Assembly (NCBI GenBank): GCA_963753575.1
Contig: CAVWCR010000003.1
Coordinates: forward strand, 1,302,001-1,366,000
DNA from: VAZQ01 sp963753575
Lineage (GTDB): Bacteria; Pseudomonadota; Alphaproteobacteria; Rhizobiales; Xanthobacteraceae
Reading direction: 5' to 3'
Length of the DNA: 64,000 nucleotides
The position numbers and the translations under genes are program-made. Shown here one piece after another: positions 49,445 to 59,009 of this stretch (positions within the stretch are counted from its first letter, which is position 1; each line of letters opens with the position of its first letter). The notes beneath the pieces were generated by a model. It did no database searches. It saw nothing but the letters and a program-made list of their open reading frames with translations, and was not told the origin of the DNA.

Positions 49445-51064
49445 TCAATTCCGCTGAATAAAGCACTGACCGCCGGCCGCCTTGAGCTCGGAGCAGAACG
49501 TAGCGGCCTCATCGTTGGAGGCAAACGGCCCGACCAGCGCCCGAAAGTAGATGCCCTTGGAACCGAGATTGACCCGCCGCACGATCGGCGAGCGATCGGC
49601 AAGCTGATCCGGGAACTTGGATTGCAGAGAGCGGAAAGAGGCCCGCGCTTCCGCCTCGCTGCGCTGCGAGGAGAGTTGCACGGCGAAGCCGCCACCCGCC
49701 GCGGGAGCCTCCGCCTCAACGGAGGACAGTCGCGGCGCCGGCGGCGGCAGACTTTGCGTCGTAGCGGGCGCGGTTGCGACCCGCTCACGCGGCGCCGGCG
49801 GGCTTTCCTGCGGAGCAAGTGAGATCGGCCCGCGTGATGTCCGCGCGGGTGGTCCCGAGCGCGAGGGCGCGGGCGGCGCCGCCCGATCCGGGGCATCGGA
49901 TCCATCCGGCCTGATCGTGACGGTGCGAATGCGCCGGGGCTCGCCCGTACGCCTCGTCGACGGCTGCGCGGGAGCGCTCGCTGCGCCGCCACTCGATGCA
50001 GGCTCGCCGGCAGATTGGTCCGCCCCCAATGGCGGCGGTGGCGGGAACCCTGATGGTGCAACCGGCGACGGATAGATGACGCGCGGGTTCGAGGACGATG
50101 TTGCGATGTCAACCGGCTGCTCTTCGCGGGAGACCACGCGTTCGTTCCGCGGGAGAGAGCCGACGCGATCCTGAATGAACTTGCCGGGCTGGCCTTCGGC
50201 GCTCGCCACAACCTTGTTGGGCGAGGTTTCCGCCGCGATGACCGGCGGCGCCTTGTTGGCACTCGGGCTTACGTAATAGGTGCGATAGCCGTAGGCGCCG
50301 GCGGTCCCGATCATGGCGCAGCCGATCAGCGTGACCGCCGTCAGCAGCCCGCCACGCCGGCGCGGGCGCGGCGGATCGTCATAGGCGTCCTCGTCGAGCG
50401 GCTCCATGGGAGCGCCATCGTCGAAATAGGCCGGCTGCTGGCGAGGATCGCGCGTCGAGGACGCGTACATGGGCTCGTCCGGCCGCGCATAAAACGGCTC
50501 ATCATCGATTTGCCGCTCCTGCCGGTATTGTGATTCCTGCCGATGTTGCGCTTCCTGCCGATACGGCGGCGGCTCCTGGCGATACTGGGACTCCTGCTGA
50601 TACTGGGGCTCCTGCTGATATTGCGGCTCCTCCTGGTACTGCGGCTCCTGCCGATATTGCGGCTCCTGCCGATACGGCGGCGGCTCCTGCCGATATTGGC
50701 CGGGCCGCTCAGCATAACGCGGCTCACGTGGCTCTTCGGCCTCGCTTCGATACGGATCGTGTCTGTCCGTAAAGCGTGGCTCGCTCCGTGGCGGCATCCG
50801 CGCGGTCTCTTCGGGAGTCGGATCGTAAGGCGGCATCGACGCCGCCGCCCTGCGCCAGTCGGATGATTTCGGCGCCGGCTCTCGATGACCGCTGTCACGA
50901 TTGTCCTTGCGGCCGTAATCGGCGAACGGGTCGGACTGTCCGATCAGACGCGCCAGTTCGGCCAGGGGATCGCCCGAGGCCTGGTCGGCCGCAGGATGGG
51001 TTCCCCGCCGGTGCGTGTCAGTCGGTCGTTGTGCTCGCAACCTGTTGTCGTCCGCCATACTCAT
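49445..51064 (-). CDS. SPOR-domain membrane protein with Gln/Glu/Pro/Tyr repeats
   Basis: 539 residues from MSMADDNRLRAQRPTDTHRR at 51064; an ATG two codons on and one further upstream at 51139 are alternatives. The cytosolic part contains ten or so imperfect repeats of the YRQEPQ type (about residues 120-190) and is otherwise charged. One transmembrane helix follows (about 247-267, GGLLTAVTLIGCAMIGTAGA). A long Pro/Ser/Ala-rich periplasmic spacer then leads to a C-terminal SPOR domain (GGGFAVQLSSQRSEAEARAS ... KGIYFRALVGPF). SPOR domains bind denuded glycan at the division septum. It lies between argS and nagZ, as in related alphaproteobacteria. Confidence 0.9.
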   Translation of the reverse strand: MSMADDNRLRAQRPTDTHRRGTHPAADQASGDPLAELARLIGQSDPFADYGRKDNRDSGHREPAPKSSDWRRAAASMPPYDPTPEETARMPPRSEPRFTDRHDPYRSEAEEPREPRYAERPGQYRQEPPPYRQEPQYRQEPQYQEEPQYQQEPQYQQESQYRQEPPPYRQEAQHRQESQYRQERQIDDEPFYARPDEPMYASSTRDPRQQPAYFDDGAPMEPLDEDAYDDPPRPRRRGGLLTAVTLIGCAMIGTAGAYGYRTYYVSPSANKAPPVIAAETSPNKVVASAEGQPGKFIQDRVGSLPRNERVVSREEQPVDIATSSSNPRVIYPSPVAPSGFPPPPPLGADQSAGEPASSGGAASAPAQPSTRRTGEPRRIRTVTIRPDGSDAPDRAAPPAPSRSGPPARTSRGPISLAPQESPPAPRERVATAPATTQSLPPPAPRLSSVEAEAPAAGGGFAVQLSSQRSEAEARASFRSLQSKFPDQLADRSPIVRRVNLGSKGIYFRALVGPFASNDEAATFCSELKAAGGQCFIQRN

Positions 51065-51144
51065 CCCGTTTCCGGTTACTGGCGTCGCACTCGGCCGATA
51101 TTGGAGCGTCGAGCGCGATCCCCTCGCACGCAACGACACCGAGA

Positions 51145-52926
51145 CTAACGCATCTCCTCAGGCGCTTCGACGCCGAGCACACCGAGCCCGGAGGCGAGAA
51201 CGGTAACGACGCCATGCACAAGTGCAAGGCGCGCCAGCGTCATTTGTGGATCATTCTGTATAATGAAGCGTAAATGTGGCGTGTCTTTTCCGCGATTCCA
51301 CTGGGCATGGAAGTCGCTCGCAAGCTCATATAAATAAAAGGAAATTCGGTGCGGCTCGTGGGCGAGCGCGGCGCCCTCCAGAAGCCGCGGAAAAACGGCG
51401 AGTCGACGCATCAGAGCGATTTCACCCGGGTCGTCGAGCCGCTCCAAGGGAGCGGCCGCCAGCGCATCCACCCGTGCGGCCGGCTCCGCAGGCAGGTCGG
51501 GGAGGACCTCGGCCGCATTGCGGAACACCGACCGGCCGCGGGCATGGCCATACTGGACATAGAAAACCGGGTTGTCGCGCGACTGCTCGATCACCTTGGC
51601 GAGATCAAACTCCAGGACCGCGTCGTTCTTGCGGTAGAGCATCATGAAGCGCACGGCGTTGCGGCCGACCTCCTCCACGACCTCGCGCAAGGTCACAAAC
51701 TCGCCCGCCCGCTTCGACATCTTGACCGGCGCGCCGTCGCGCATGAGCTTGACGAGCTGGATGATCTTGACGTCGAGCGCGGCCTTGCGGTTGCCGCTCA
51801 ATGCCTTCACCGCCGCCTGCATGCGCTTGACATAGCCGCCGTGATCGGCGCCCCAGACATCGATCATCTGGTCGAAGCCGCGATCGATCTTGTTCTTGTG
51901 GTACGCGATGTCGGACGCGAAATAGGTATAGCTGCCGTCCGACTTCTTCAGCGGCCGATCGACATCGTCGCCGAAGGCGGTGGCACGAAACAAGGTCTGC
52001 TCGCGATCCTCATAGTCGTCGACCGGCGCGCCCTTCGGCGGCGGCAGGCGGCCTTCGAAGACGTATCCCTGCTTGCGCAGGAATTCGATGGTGGCCGCGA
52101 CCTGGTCGCCATCTTCCGTCAGCGAGGCTTCCGAAAAGAAAACATCCGGCACGACGCCGAGCGACCATAGATCGTTGCGGATGTCCGCCATCATGATGTT
52201 GATGGCGCGCTCGCGCACGATCGGCTTCCATTCGCTCTCGGGCTTCTTCAGGAGTTCGTCGCCGTAATCCGCTTTGAGCTCCTCGCCAACCTGCTTGACG
52301 TAGTCGCCGGGGTAAAGCCCTTCGGGGATCGGGCCGATGTCTTCGCCCAGCGCCTCGCGATAGCGCAGGAACCCAGTCTGCGTGAGCGCTTCGATCTGCG
52401 CGCCGGCGTCGTTGATGTAATACTCGCGCGTCACCTCATAGCCGGCGGCGATGAGGAGATTGGCGAGCGCATCGCCGAATACGGCGCCACGGCAATGCCC
52501 GACATGCATCGGGCCGGTCGGGTTGGCGGAGACGTATTCGACATTGATCGCCTCGCCGTTTCCGGTGGTGCTGCGTCCGTAGTCGGAACCCCCGCGCAGC
52601 ACGGCGCGCAGCGCGTCGAACCACGCGCTGGGCTTGAGCGTGATGTTGATGAAGCCCGGCCCCGCGATATCGACCTTCTCGATCAGCGCATCGGCATGCA
52701 GCTCCTTGGCGATCGCCTCGGCGAGCTCGCGCGGCTTCTTGCCGGCATCCTTGGCGAGCACCATGGCGGCGTTGGTCGCCATGTCGCCATGCGCGGGATC
52801 GCGCGGCGGCTCCACCACGACGCGCGCCTGGTCGATGCCGGCGGGCAGCACACCGGCAACCACCAAGGCCTTATTGGCGGCCTGCACCTTGTCGAGAATC
52901 GTAGCGAAGATGTTCTGTTCGGCCAT
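51145..52926 (-). CDS. argS: Arginyl-tRNA synthetase
   Basis: 593 residues, class I. An N-terminal tRNA D-loop binding domain is followed by the HIGH-type motif NPTGPMHVGHCRGAVFGDAL and the KMSKS-type motif GAPVKMSKRAGEFVTLREV. The anticodon-binding domain begins near FYVQYGHARGRSVFR and the DALR end reads FYLYELASDFHAQWN. The gene opens at 52926. It is followed 80 bp downstream by the SPOR-domain gene and preceded by dgt, all on the minus strand. Confidence 0.97.
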   Translation of the reverse strand: MAEQNIFATILDKVQAANKALVVAGVLPAGIDQARVVVEPPRDPAHGDMATNAAMVLAKDAGKKPRELAEAIAKELHADALIEKVDIAGPGFINITLKPSAWFDALRAVLRGGSDYGRSTTGNGEAINVEYVSANPTGPMHVGHCRGAVFGDALANLLIAAGYEVTREYYINDAGAQIEALTQTGFLRYREALGEDIGPIPEGLYPGDYVKQVGEELKADYGDELLKKPESEWKPIVRERAINIMMADIRNDLWSLGVVPDVFFSEASLTEDGDQVAATIEFLRKQGYVFEGRLPPPKGAPVDDYEDREQTLFRATAFGDDVDRPLKKSDGSYTYFASDIAYHKNKIDRGFDQMIDVWGADHGGYVKRMQAAVKALSGNRKAALDVKIIQLVKLMRDGAPVKMSKRAGEFVTLREVVEEVGRNAVRFMMLYRKNDAVLEFDLAKVIEQSRDNPVFYVQYGHARGRSVFRNAAEVLPDLPAEPAARVDALAAAPLERLDDPGEIALMRRLAVFPRLLEGAALAHEPHRISFYLYELASDFHAQWNRGKDTPHLRFIIQNDPQMTLARLALVHGVVTVLASGLGVLGVEAPEEMR

Positions 52927-53066
52927 GATCTGAGACTGCCCCCGGAGCGTCGCCGCGCGTAACCCAAATCCCCCGTCGAGTCAAAGTTCGCGCCAGCTCA
53001 TCGCATTGTGGCATTCGCGCGTTGAAAGAGCGTTGCTCACTTGCGGCCGCCGGTTCCGCTCTCCAG

Positions 53067-54275
53067 CTAGCGCAGCTCCGGGGTCGCGTCGAACAGCCGC
53101 GCATGTTCGATCAGCGCGTAGCGGTCGGTCATACCGGCGATGAAATCGGCGATCTCGCGCAGGCGGCCGGCGTCATCGCAGGCTGCGGCGCGTTCAAACC
53201 ATTCCGGCGGCATCTCGTCTGGATTGGCGGCGTAGCGCTCAAACAGGTCGCACACCACCTGCTCGGCCTCGGTCATAATGCGCGCGATGCGCGAATGACG
53301 GTACATGCGCGGGTAGAGAAAGCCCTTGATGGCGCGGTCGGCCTCGGCCATCGCGGCCGAGAAGGCCCCGACCGGGCCCTGAGCAGCACGCACATCGGCA
53401 ACGGAGCGCGGCGCCAACGCCGCGAGGCGGGTGCCGGTCTCCGCGATGACGTCCTCGATCATGCGGGTGATCAGCCGGCGCACGAGCTCGTGCACGAGCC
53501 GGCCGGCATCGAGGCGGGCATGAGCCTTTCGGATCCGGCCGATGAGCTCGCGCGCGAGGCTGACCTCGCCGAGATCGTCGAGCGCAAACAGATCGGCGCG
53601 CAGCCCATCATCAATGTCATGGGCATCGTAGGCGATGTCGTCGGCGAGCGCGGCGACCTGCGCCTCGGCGCTGGCGAAGCTCCACAGATCGAGGTCCTGC
53701 ACGCCTTCGTACTCCCTGATCGCGTGCGGCAGGCCGTGCTCGCGATAGCGGCCGATCGGCGCCCCGGCACGATCGGTGAGCGGGCCATTGTGCTTGACCA
53801 GCCCTTCGAGCGTTTCCCAGGTGAGATTGAGGCCATCGAAGGCCGCATAGCGGCGCTCGAGCGCGGTCACGGTCCGCAGCGTCTGGGCGTTGTGATCGAA
53901 GCCGCCGACCGCGGCCAGGCAGCGGTCGAGCGCGCGCTCGCCGGCATGGCCAAACGGCGGATGGCCGAGATCATGCGCGAGCGCGAGCGCCTCGGCGAGG
54001 TCCTCGTCGAGCCCGAGCGCGCGGGCGAGCGAGCGAGCGATCTGGGCCACTTCCAAGGTATGTGTCAGCCGGGTCCGGAAATGGTCGCCCTCGTGAAAGA
54101 CGAAGACCTGGGTCTTGTGGGCCAGCCTGCGAAAGGCCGCCGAATGAATGACGCGGTCGCAATCGCGGCGAAAGTCGTTGCGTGTCGGGCTTGGCGGCTC
54201 GGAGCGCCGCCGGCCGCGGCTCTTGCCCGGCTCGGACGCATAGGGAGCGCGCGGACGCAGCGCTTCGACCACCAT
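53067..54275 (-). CDS. dgt: Deoxyguanosinetriphosphate triphosphohydrolase-like protein
   Basis: 402 residues from MVVEALRPRAPYASEPGKSR at 54275; GGGGGTAACGGAG lies just before. An in-frame ATG at 54317 is less likely. The HD-domain metal residues are visible in FRRDCDRVIHSAAFRRLAHK, FRTRLTHTLEVAQIARSLA and ALALAHDLGHPPFGHAGE. VAALADDIAYDAHDIDDGLR holds the distal Asp. The enzyme hydrolyses dNTPs to nucleoside and triphosphate, balancing pools. It is divergent from erpA with 93 bp between the starts. Confidence 0.95.
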   Translation of the reverse strand: MVVEALRPRAPYASEPGKSRGRRRSEPPSPTRNDFRRDCDRVIHSAAFRRLAHKTQVFVFHEGDHFRTRLTHTLEVAQIARSLARALGLDEDLAEALALAHDLGHPPFGHAGERALDRCLAAVGGFDHNAQTLRTVTALERRYAAFDGLNLTWETLEGLVKHNGPLTDRAGAPIGRYREHGLPHAIREYEGVQDLDLWSFASAEAQVAALADDIAYDAHDIDDGLRADLFALDDLGEVSLARELIGRIRKAHARLDAGRLVHELVRRLITRMIEDVIAETGTRLAALAPRSVADVRAAQGPVGAFSAAMAEADRAIKGFLYPRMYRHSRIARIMTEAEQVVCDLFERYAANPDEMPPEWFERAAACDDAGRLREIADFIAGMTDRYALIEHARLFDATPELR

Positions 54276-54368
54276 TGCTCCGTTACCCCCGCAGGTTGAC
54301 CCGGGACTGCGGCGCACTTAACTATCCAACAGGCCAGCTGGCAATCGTGCAACAGCCGACGACATAGG

Positions 54369-54701
54369 ATGACCATGGACGGCGTGACGGTTTCAGAGCG
54401 GGCGGCGCGACAGATCGGCCAGATCCTGGGGCGTGAGCCGCCGGGAACCATGCTGCGCCTGAGCGTCGAAGGCGGCGGCTGCTCCGGCTTTCAGTACAAG
54501 TTCGACATGGATCGCCAGCAGGCGCCCGACGACATGGTCGTGCGCCGCGACGGCGCGCTGGTTCTGATCGATCAGGTCTCGCTGAAATTTCTCGCCGGCT
54601 CGGAGATCGATTACGTCGACGACCTGATCGGCGCCTCGTTCCGCGTCAACAATCCCAACGCCAAGGCGTCCTGCGGCTGCGGGACAAGCTTCGCCCTCTA
54701 G
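54369..54701 (+). CDS. erpA: A-type iron-sulfur cluster insertion protein
   Basis: 110 residues. The three cluster-binding cysteines of the IscA/ErpA/HesB family are present: GGGCSGFQY and the C-terminal SCGCG. VSERAARQIGQIL and FLAGSEIDYVDDLIGASFRV are the usual strands. A-type carriers hand Fe-S clusters to target enzymes; a [4Fe-4S] or [2Fe-2S] dehydratase such as IlvD (encoded 8 kb away) is a plausible client. AGGATGACC before the second in-frame ATG (54375) suggests that codon may be the true start. Confidence 0.93.
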   Translation: MTMDGVTVSERAARQIGQILGREPPGTMLRLSVEGGGCSGFQYKFDMDRQQAPDDMVVRRDGALVLIDQVSLKFLAGSEIDYVDDLIGASFRVNNPNAKASCGCGTSFAL

Positions 54702-54746
54702 CACGGAATAACTTCGCCGCCGGCAGTCGACAGATCGGGGCTGCGG

Positions 54747-55817
54747 ATGCGCTTTTCTCGCCGCCGAATAATCGCAGCCCTCGGTGCGCTGTCCGCCGTC
54801 GGTCTCGGTGGAACCATGGCCCGTGCCGCGACCGCTCGCTACTATGATGGTCCGGTGTCCGATCACTTCGATGGCGTTCGCTTCTTTGATGCGGACGGCA
54901 AGCCGCCGCACGGCTTGATGGACTTGATCCGCTGGCGATTGACGGGCGCCAAGAGCAGCTGGCCCGCATGGTCGCCAAGCCCATTCGTCGACCGGCCGCC
55001 GCCCTCTGTTGCAGACCGATCATGGCGCATTTCCTTTGTCGGGCACGCAAGCCTGCTCATTCAAACCGCCGGGCTCAATCTGCTGATCGACCCGGTCTGG
55101 TCGCAACGCGTGTCACCGCTGAGCTTTGCCGGACCCAAGCGGGTCAATGATCCGGGGGTGCCGTTCGAGGCGCTGCCGCCGATCCACGCAGTCCTGGTCT
55201 CGCACTGCCACTACGACCATCTCGATCTACCGACGCTTGCAAGGCTTGCTGCCACGCACCGGCCGCGCGTGATCACGCCGCTCGGCAACGATACCATCAT
55301 GCGCAATCACGATCCCGCCATCGTCGCTGAGGCGCATGACTGGGGGGACCGCGTAATGCTCCCGGGCGGCGCAGCCGTGACGCTCGTGCCGGCCCAGCAC
55401 TGGTCCGCACGCGGCCTGACCGATCGCAACAAGGCGCTGTGGGCGGCCTTCGTGATCGAGACGCCAGCCGGACGAATCTTTCACGTCGCCGATTCAGGCT
55501 ATGGCGATGGCCATTATTTCCGCGACGCCAGGGATCGGCACGGGCCGTTCCGGCTCGCGATCCTGCCGATCGGCGCCTACGAGCCGCGCTGGTTCATGCG
55601 CGACATGCATATGAACCCGGCTGAGGCCGTGCAGGCATTTCGCCACAGCGGCGCCGACCTGGCGCTGGCCCACCACCACGGCACATTCCCGTTGAGCGAC
55701 GAGGCCATCGACGCGCCGGCGCTCGCGCTCACCGAGGCGATGGCCAAGGCGGCAATCGCGCCCGAGCATTTTCGGGTCTTGCGACCGGGGCAGGTCTGGC
55801 AGCTCGATTCCGACTGA
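54747..55817 (+). CDS. Tat-exported metallo-beta-lactamase-fold hydrolase (NAPE-PLD/UlaG-like)
   Basis: 356 residues. The N-terminus FSRRRIIAALGALSAVGLGG, ending MARA, is a twin-arginine-type leader, which fits a metalloenzyme folded before export. The MBL fold begins WRISFVGHASLLIQTAGLNL. The zinc motif is VLVSHCHYDHLDLPTL, with later ligands in PAQHWSARGL, FHVADSGYGDG and ALAHHHGTFPL. The YEPRWFMRDMHMNPAEAV segment is typical of the NAPE-hydrolysing phospholipase D-like branch. The substrate is unknown; a lipid or lactone is possible. It follows erpA by 45 bp and converges on the RND pump genes. Confidence 0.88.
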   Translation: MRFSRRRIIAALGALSAVGLGGTMARAATARYYDGPVSDHFDGVRFFDADGKPPHGLMDLIRWRLTGAKSSWPAWSPSPFVDRPPPSVADRSWRISFVGHASLLIQTAGLNLLIDPVWSQRVSPLSFAGPKRVNDPGVPFEALPPIHAVLVSHCHYDHLDLPTLARLAATHRPRVITPLGNDTIMRNHDPAIVAEAHDWGDRVMLPGGAAVTLVPAQHWSARGLTDRNKALWAAFVIETPAGRIFHVADSGYGDGHYFRDARDRHGPFRLAILPIGAYEPRWFMRDMHMNPAEAVQAFRHSGADLALAHHHGTFPLSDEAIDAPALALTEAMAKAAIAPEHFRVLRPGQVWQLDSD

Positions 55818-55827
55818 CGGACGCGGC

Positions 55828-55851
55828 GGCGTGGCGAGGACGCGCCACGCC
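55828..55851. terminator. GC-rich hairpin between convergent genes
   Basis: GGCGTGGCG-AGGACG-CGCCACGCC forms a perfect 9-bp stem with a 6-base loop, in the 48-bp gap between the metallo-hydrolase and the RND pump gene. It has no U-run, so it is a plausible bidirectional terminator of the weak type. Confidence 0.55.
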
Positions 55852-55865
55852 CGCCCAGCGACTCG

Positions 55866-58800
55866 CTATTCCGCCGCCACCGCGGTCGGCCGCTCGGGAC
55901 GCGGCTCTTCCGGCACCTCTTCGAGCTGGGGCTCGAGCCGGCGCTTGAGCATGCGGTCGATCCTGTCGAGGTAGACGTAGATGACCGGCGTGATGAACAG
56001 CGTCAGAAGCTGCGACACCAGCAGTCCGCCGACCACCGCGATGCCGAGCGGCTGGCGCAATTCGGCACCGGCGCCATGACCGAACGCGATCGGCAACGCG
56101 CCGAAGATCGCCGCGAACGTCGTCATCATGATCGGTCGGAAGCGCAACAGGCAGGCTTCGCGCATCGCCGCTTCCGCTCCCATCCCGACCCGGCGCCGTT
56201 CGATCGCGAAGTCGATCATCATGATGGCGTTCTTCTTGACGATGCCGACCAGCATCACGATGCCGATCATGGCGATCACCGACAGGTCCATCTTGAACGC
56301 CATCAGCGTGATCAGCGCGCCGACGCCCGCCGACGGCAGGCCCGAGATGATCGTGATCGGATGGATGAAGCTTTCGTACAAAATGCCGAGCAGCACGTAG
56401 GCCGCGAACACGGCGGCGAGGACGAGAACGCCCTGACCCTTGAGTGATTCCTGGAACACCGCGGCCGAGCCCTGGAAGCCGGTATTCACGCTTGCCGGCA
56501 GGCGCATGTCGCGCTCGATGGCGTGGATGGCGTCGACCGCCTGCCCGAGCGAGTGGCCGGGAGCGAGATTGAAAGAGATGGTCACCGCGGGCTGGTTAGC
56601 CTGATGATTGACCAGAAGCGGGCCCACGCCGGGGATGAGACGCGTCACCAATTCGAGTGGAACCGAGGTGCCGGTGGCAGTCTTTACGAATATCTTGGAG
56701 AGCGCCGAGATATCGGTCTGGAACTCCGGCTTGCTTTCCAGGATGACCTGATGGTCGTCGGTCGGCGTATAGATCGTCGCCACCTGACGCGATCCGAACG
56801 CGTTGTACATCTCCTGCCGAACCTGCTCGACGGTGATGCCGTAGACGGCCGCCTTCTCGCGGTCGACCTCGACCATCATCTGCGGGTTCTTGATGAACAA
56901 GTCAGCATTGACGTCGCGCAAACCCTCGACCTGCCTTATCTTCTCGCGCATTTCGGGCGCCAACCGATAGAGTGCCTCGGTGTCGCTCGACGTCATCGTG
57001 TACTGGAACTCGGCGCGCGCGGGCCGGCCGCCGACATTGATGTTCTGCACATTCTGAAAGCGCACGACGACGCCGGGCACCGTATTGGCAAGCCTGCGCA
57101 GCCGCTCGATGACAGCGGTCGAATTCTCGCCGCGCTCGGCGCGTGGCTTCAGCGCGATGAACATGCGGCCGCCATTCGGCGTCGGGTTGGGGCCACCCGG
57201 CCCGACCGTTGAGTTGATATAGTCGATGGCCTTGTCCTTGCGAATGATCTCCGAAATCTTCACTTGCAGCGCGGCCATCGCCGGGAACGAGATGTCGGTC
57301 GCTCCCTCCGTCGAGCCCGAGATGAAGCCGGTATCTTCGGTCGGGAAGAAGCCCTTCGGAATGATCAGATAGAGATAGGCCGTCAGAAACAGGGTCCCGA
57401 TCGTGATCGCCAGCGTCACCGCCTTGAATCTCAGCACCCGGTCAAGGGTCCATTCATAGGCGTGCAGACAGGCCCGGAACATCGCCTCGAACATCCGCAG
57501 AATGAAGTTCTGCTTCTCACCTTCGTGATGGGATCGCAGCACGCGTGCGCACAACATCGGCGTCAGCGTCAGCGAAACGAATCCCGAGATCACGATCGCG
57601 ACCGCGATGGTAACCGCAAATTCACGGAATATTCGTCCGACCATTCCGCCCATCAGCAGCACCGGGATGAACACGGCGATCAGCGAGAACGTGATCGAGA
57701 CGATGGTGAAGCCGATTTCCTTGGCTCCCTTGAGCGCGGCCTCGAACGGGCGCATGCCACCTTCGATGTGGCGGACGATGTTCTCGAGCATGACGATGGC
57801 GTCGTCGACCACGAAGCCGACCGACAGGGTCAAAGCCAAAAGCGTCATGTTGTTGATCGAGAAATTAAACGCGTACATGATCGCACAGGTGCCGATCAGC
57901 GACACCGGGACGGCGAGCGCGGGAATGAGGGTCGCGGCCGCCGAGCGCAGGAACAGGAAGATCACCAGCACGACCAGACAGACGGCAATTCCAAGCGTGA
58001 TCTGAACGTCCGCCACCAAGTCGCGCACCGAGATCGAGCGATCGTTCAGGACCGCCAGATTGACTGCGGCCGGAACCAGGGCGCGGTAGCTCGGAAGCTT
58101 CGCGCGCACCAAATCGACCACCGCCACCGCGTTCGCGCTGGGCTGCCGGTAGACCGCCAGCACGACCGAGCGGTTGTCGTTCAGCCAGCTTGCAATCTTG
58201 TTGTTCTCAACGCTGTCGATAACGTTGGCGATCTCCTCCAGCTTGACCGGCGCGCCATTGCGCCAGGCCACCACGACCTTGCGGTATTCATCGGCGTGCC
58301 GCATCGCTGAGGAGGCCAGCAAGGTGACGTTCTGCTGGGGACCGTAGAGCGTGCCGACCGGCGCGTTCGAGTTCGTGCTCGCGAGCACCCGGCGCACATC
58401 GTCGAGCGAAATATTGCGTGCGGCCGCCGCAACCGGATCAACCTGAACGCGGACGGCAAATTTCTGCGAACCGTAGACCTCGACCTGGGCAACGCCAGCC
58501 AACTGCGAGATCTGCGGCGCTATCATCAACTCCGCGTATTCATTGACCTTCGAAAGCGGCAAAGTCTGCGAATTCACGCTGATCGCGAGCACCGGGAAAT
58601 CGCCCGGGTTGACCTTCCGAAAGCTCGGCGGCTGCGTCATCTCGATCGGCAGCCGGCGCTGCGCCGAGGTCAACGCGCTCTGCACATCGAGCGCCGCTCC
58701 ATCGATGCTCCGATTGAGATCGAACTGGATGACAATATTGGTTCGCCCGAGCGAGGAAGCCGACGTCAATGACGTGATGCCGGCGATGTTCGAGATCTGG

Positions 58801-59006
58801 CGCTCGATCGGAGCCGCAACCGAAGACGCCATTGTCTCGGCGCTCGCGCCCGGCAGCTGAGCGATGATCGAGATGGTTGGGAAGTCGACGGCGGGAAGCG
58901 CCGCAACGCCCAGCAACCGGTAGGCGAACGCGCCGAAGACAATGAAAGTCGCTGTCACCAGCGTCGTAAAGACCGGCCGGCGAATGCAAAGCTCGGAGAT
59001 GCCCAT
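55866..59006 (-). CDS. RND multidrug efflux transporter (HAE1/MdtB-C type)
   Basis: 1046 residues, the usual inner-membrane RND length. It starts MGISELCIRRPVFTTLVTAT and has twelve membrane helices in two halves with large periplasmic loops after TM1 and TM7. The TM4 proton-relay pair lies in LSVGFVVDDAIVMLENIVRH. Drug-site porter segments include LPAVDFPTISIIAQLPGAS and IEGVRDVNADLF-like text. SAGVGALITLMAFKMDLSVI is near the end. It pairs with the periplasmic adaptor gene just upstream (3 bp gap). No TolC-type outer membrane gene is in the window, so it must borrow one. Confidence 0.95.
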   Translation of the reverse strand: MGISELCIRRPVFTTLVTATFIVFGAFAYRLLGVAALPAVDFPTISIIAQLPGASAETMASSVAAPIERQISNIAGITSLTSASSLGRTNIVIQFDLNRSIDGAALDVQSALTSAQRRLPIEMTQPPSFRKVNPGDFPVLAISVNSQTLPLSKVNEYAELMIAPQISQLAGVAQVEVYGSQKFAVRVQVDPVAAAARNISLDDVRRVLASTNSNAPVGTLYGPQQNVTLLASSAMRHADEYRKVVVAWRNGAPVKLEEIANVIDSVENNKIASWLNDNRSVVLAVYRQPSANAVAVVDLVRAKLPSYRALVPAAVNLAVLNDRSISVRDLVADVQITLGIAVCLVVLVIFLFLRSAAATLIPALAVPVSLIGTCAIMYAFNFSINNMTLLALTLSVGFVVDDAIVMLENIVRHIEGGMRPFEAALKGAKEIGFTIVSITFSLIAVFIPVLLMGGMVGRIFREFAVTIAVAIVISGFVSLTLTPMLCARVLRSHHEGEKQNFILRMFEAMFRACLHAYEWTLDRVLRFKAVTLAITIGTLFLTAYLYLIIPKGFFPTEDTGFISGSTEGATDISFPAMAALQVKISEIIRKDKAIDYINSTVGPGGPNPTPNGGRMFIALKPRAERGENSTAVIERLRRLANTVPGVVVRFQNVQNINVGGRPARAEFQYTMTSSDTEALYRLAPEMREKIRQVEGLRDVNADLFIKNPQMMVEVDREKAAVYGITVEQVRQEMYNAFGSRQVATIYTPTDDHQVILESKPEFQTDISALSKIFVKTATGTSVPLELVTRLIPGVGPLLVNHQANQPAVTISFNLAPGHSLGQAVDAIHAIERDMRLPASVNTGFQGSAAVFQESLKGQGVLVLAAVFAAYVLLGILYESFIHPITIISGLPSAGVGALITLMAFKMDLSVIAMIGIVMLVGIVKKNAIMMIDFAIERRRVGMGAEAAMREACLLRFRPIMMTTFAAIFGALPIAFGHGAGAELRQPLGIAVVGGLLVSQLLTLFITPVIYVYLDRIDRMLKRRLEPQLEEVPEEPRPERPTAVAAE

Positions 59007-59009
59007 GGT

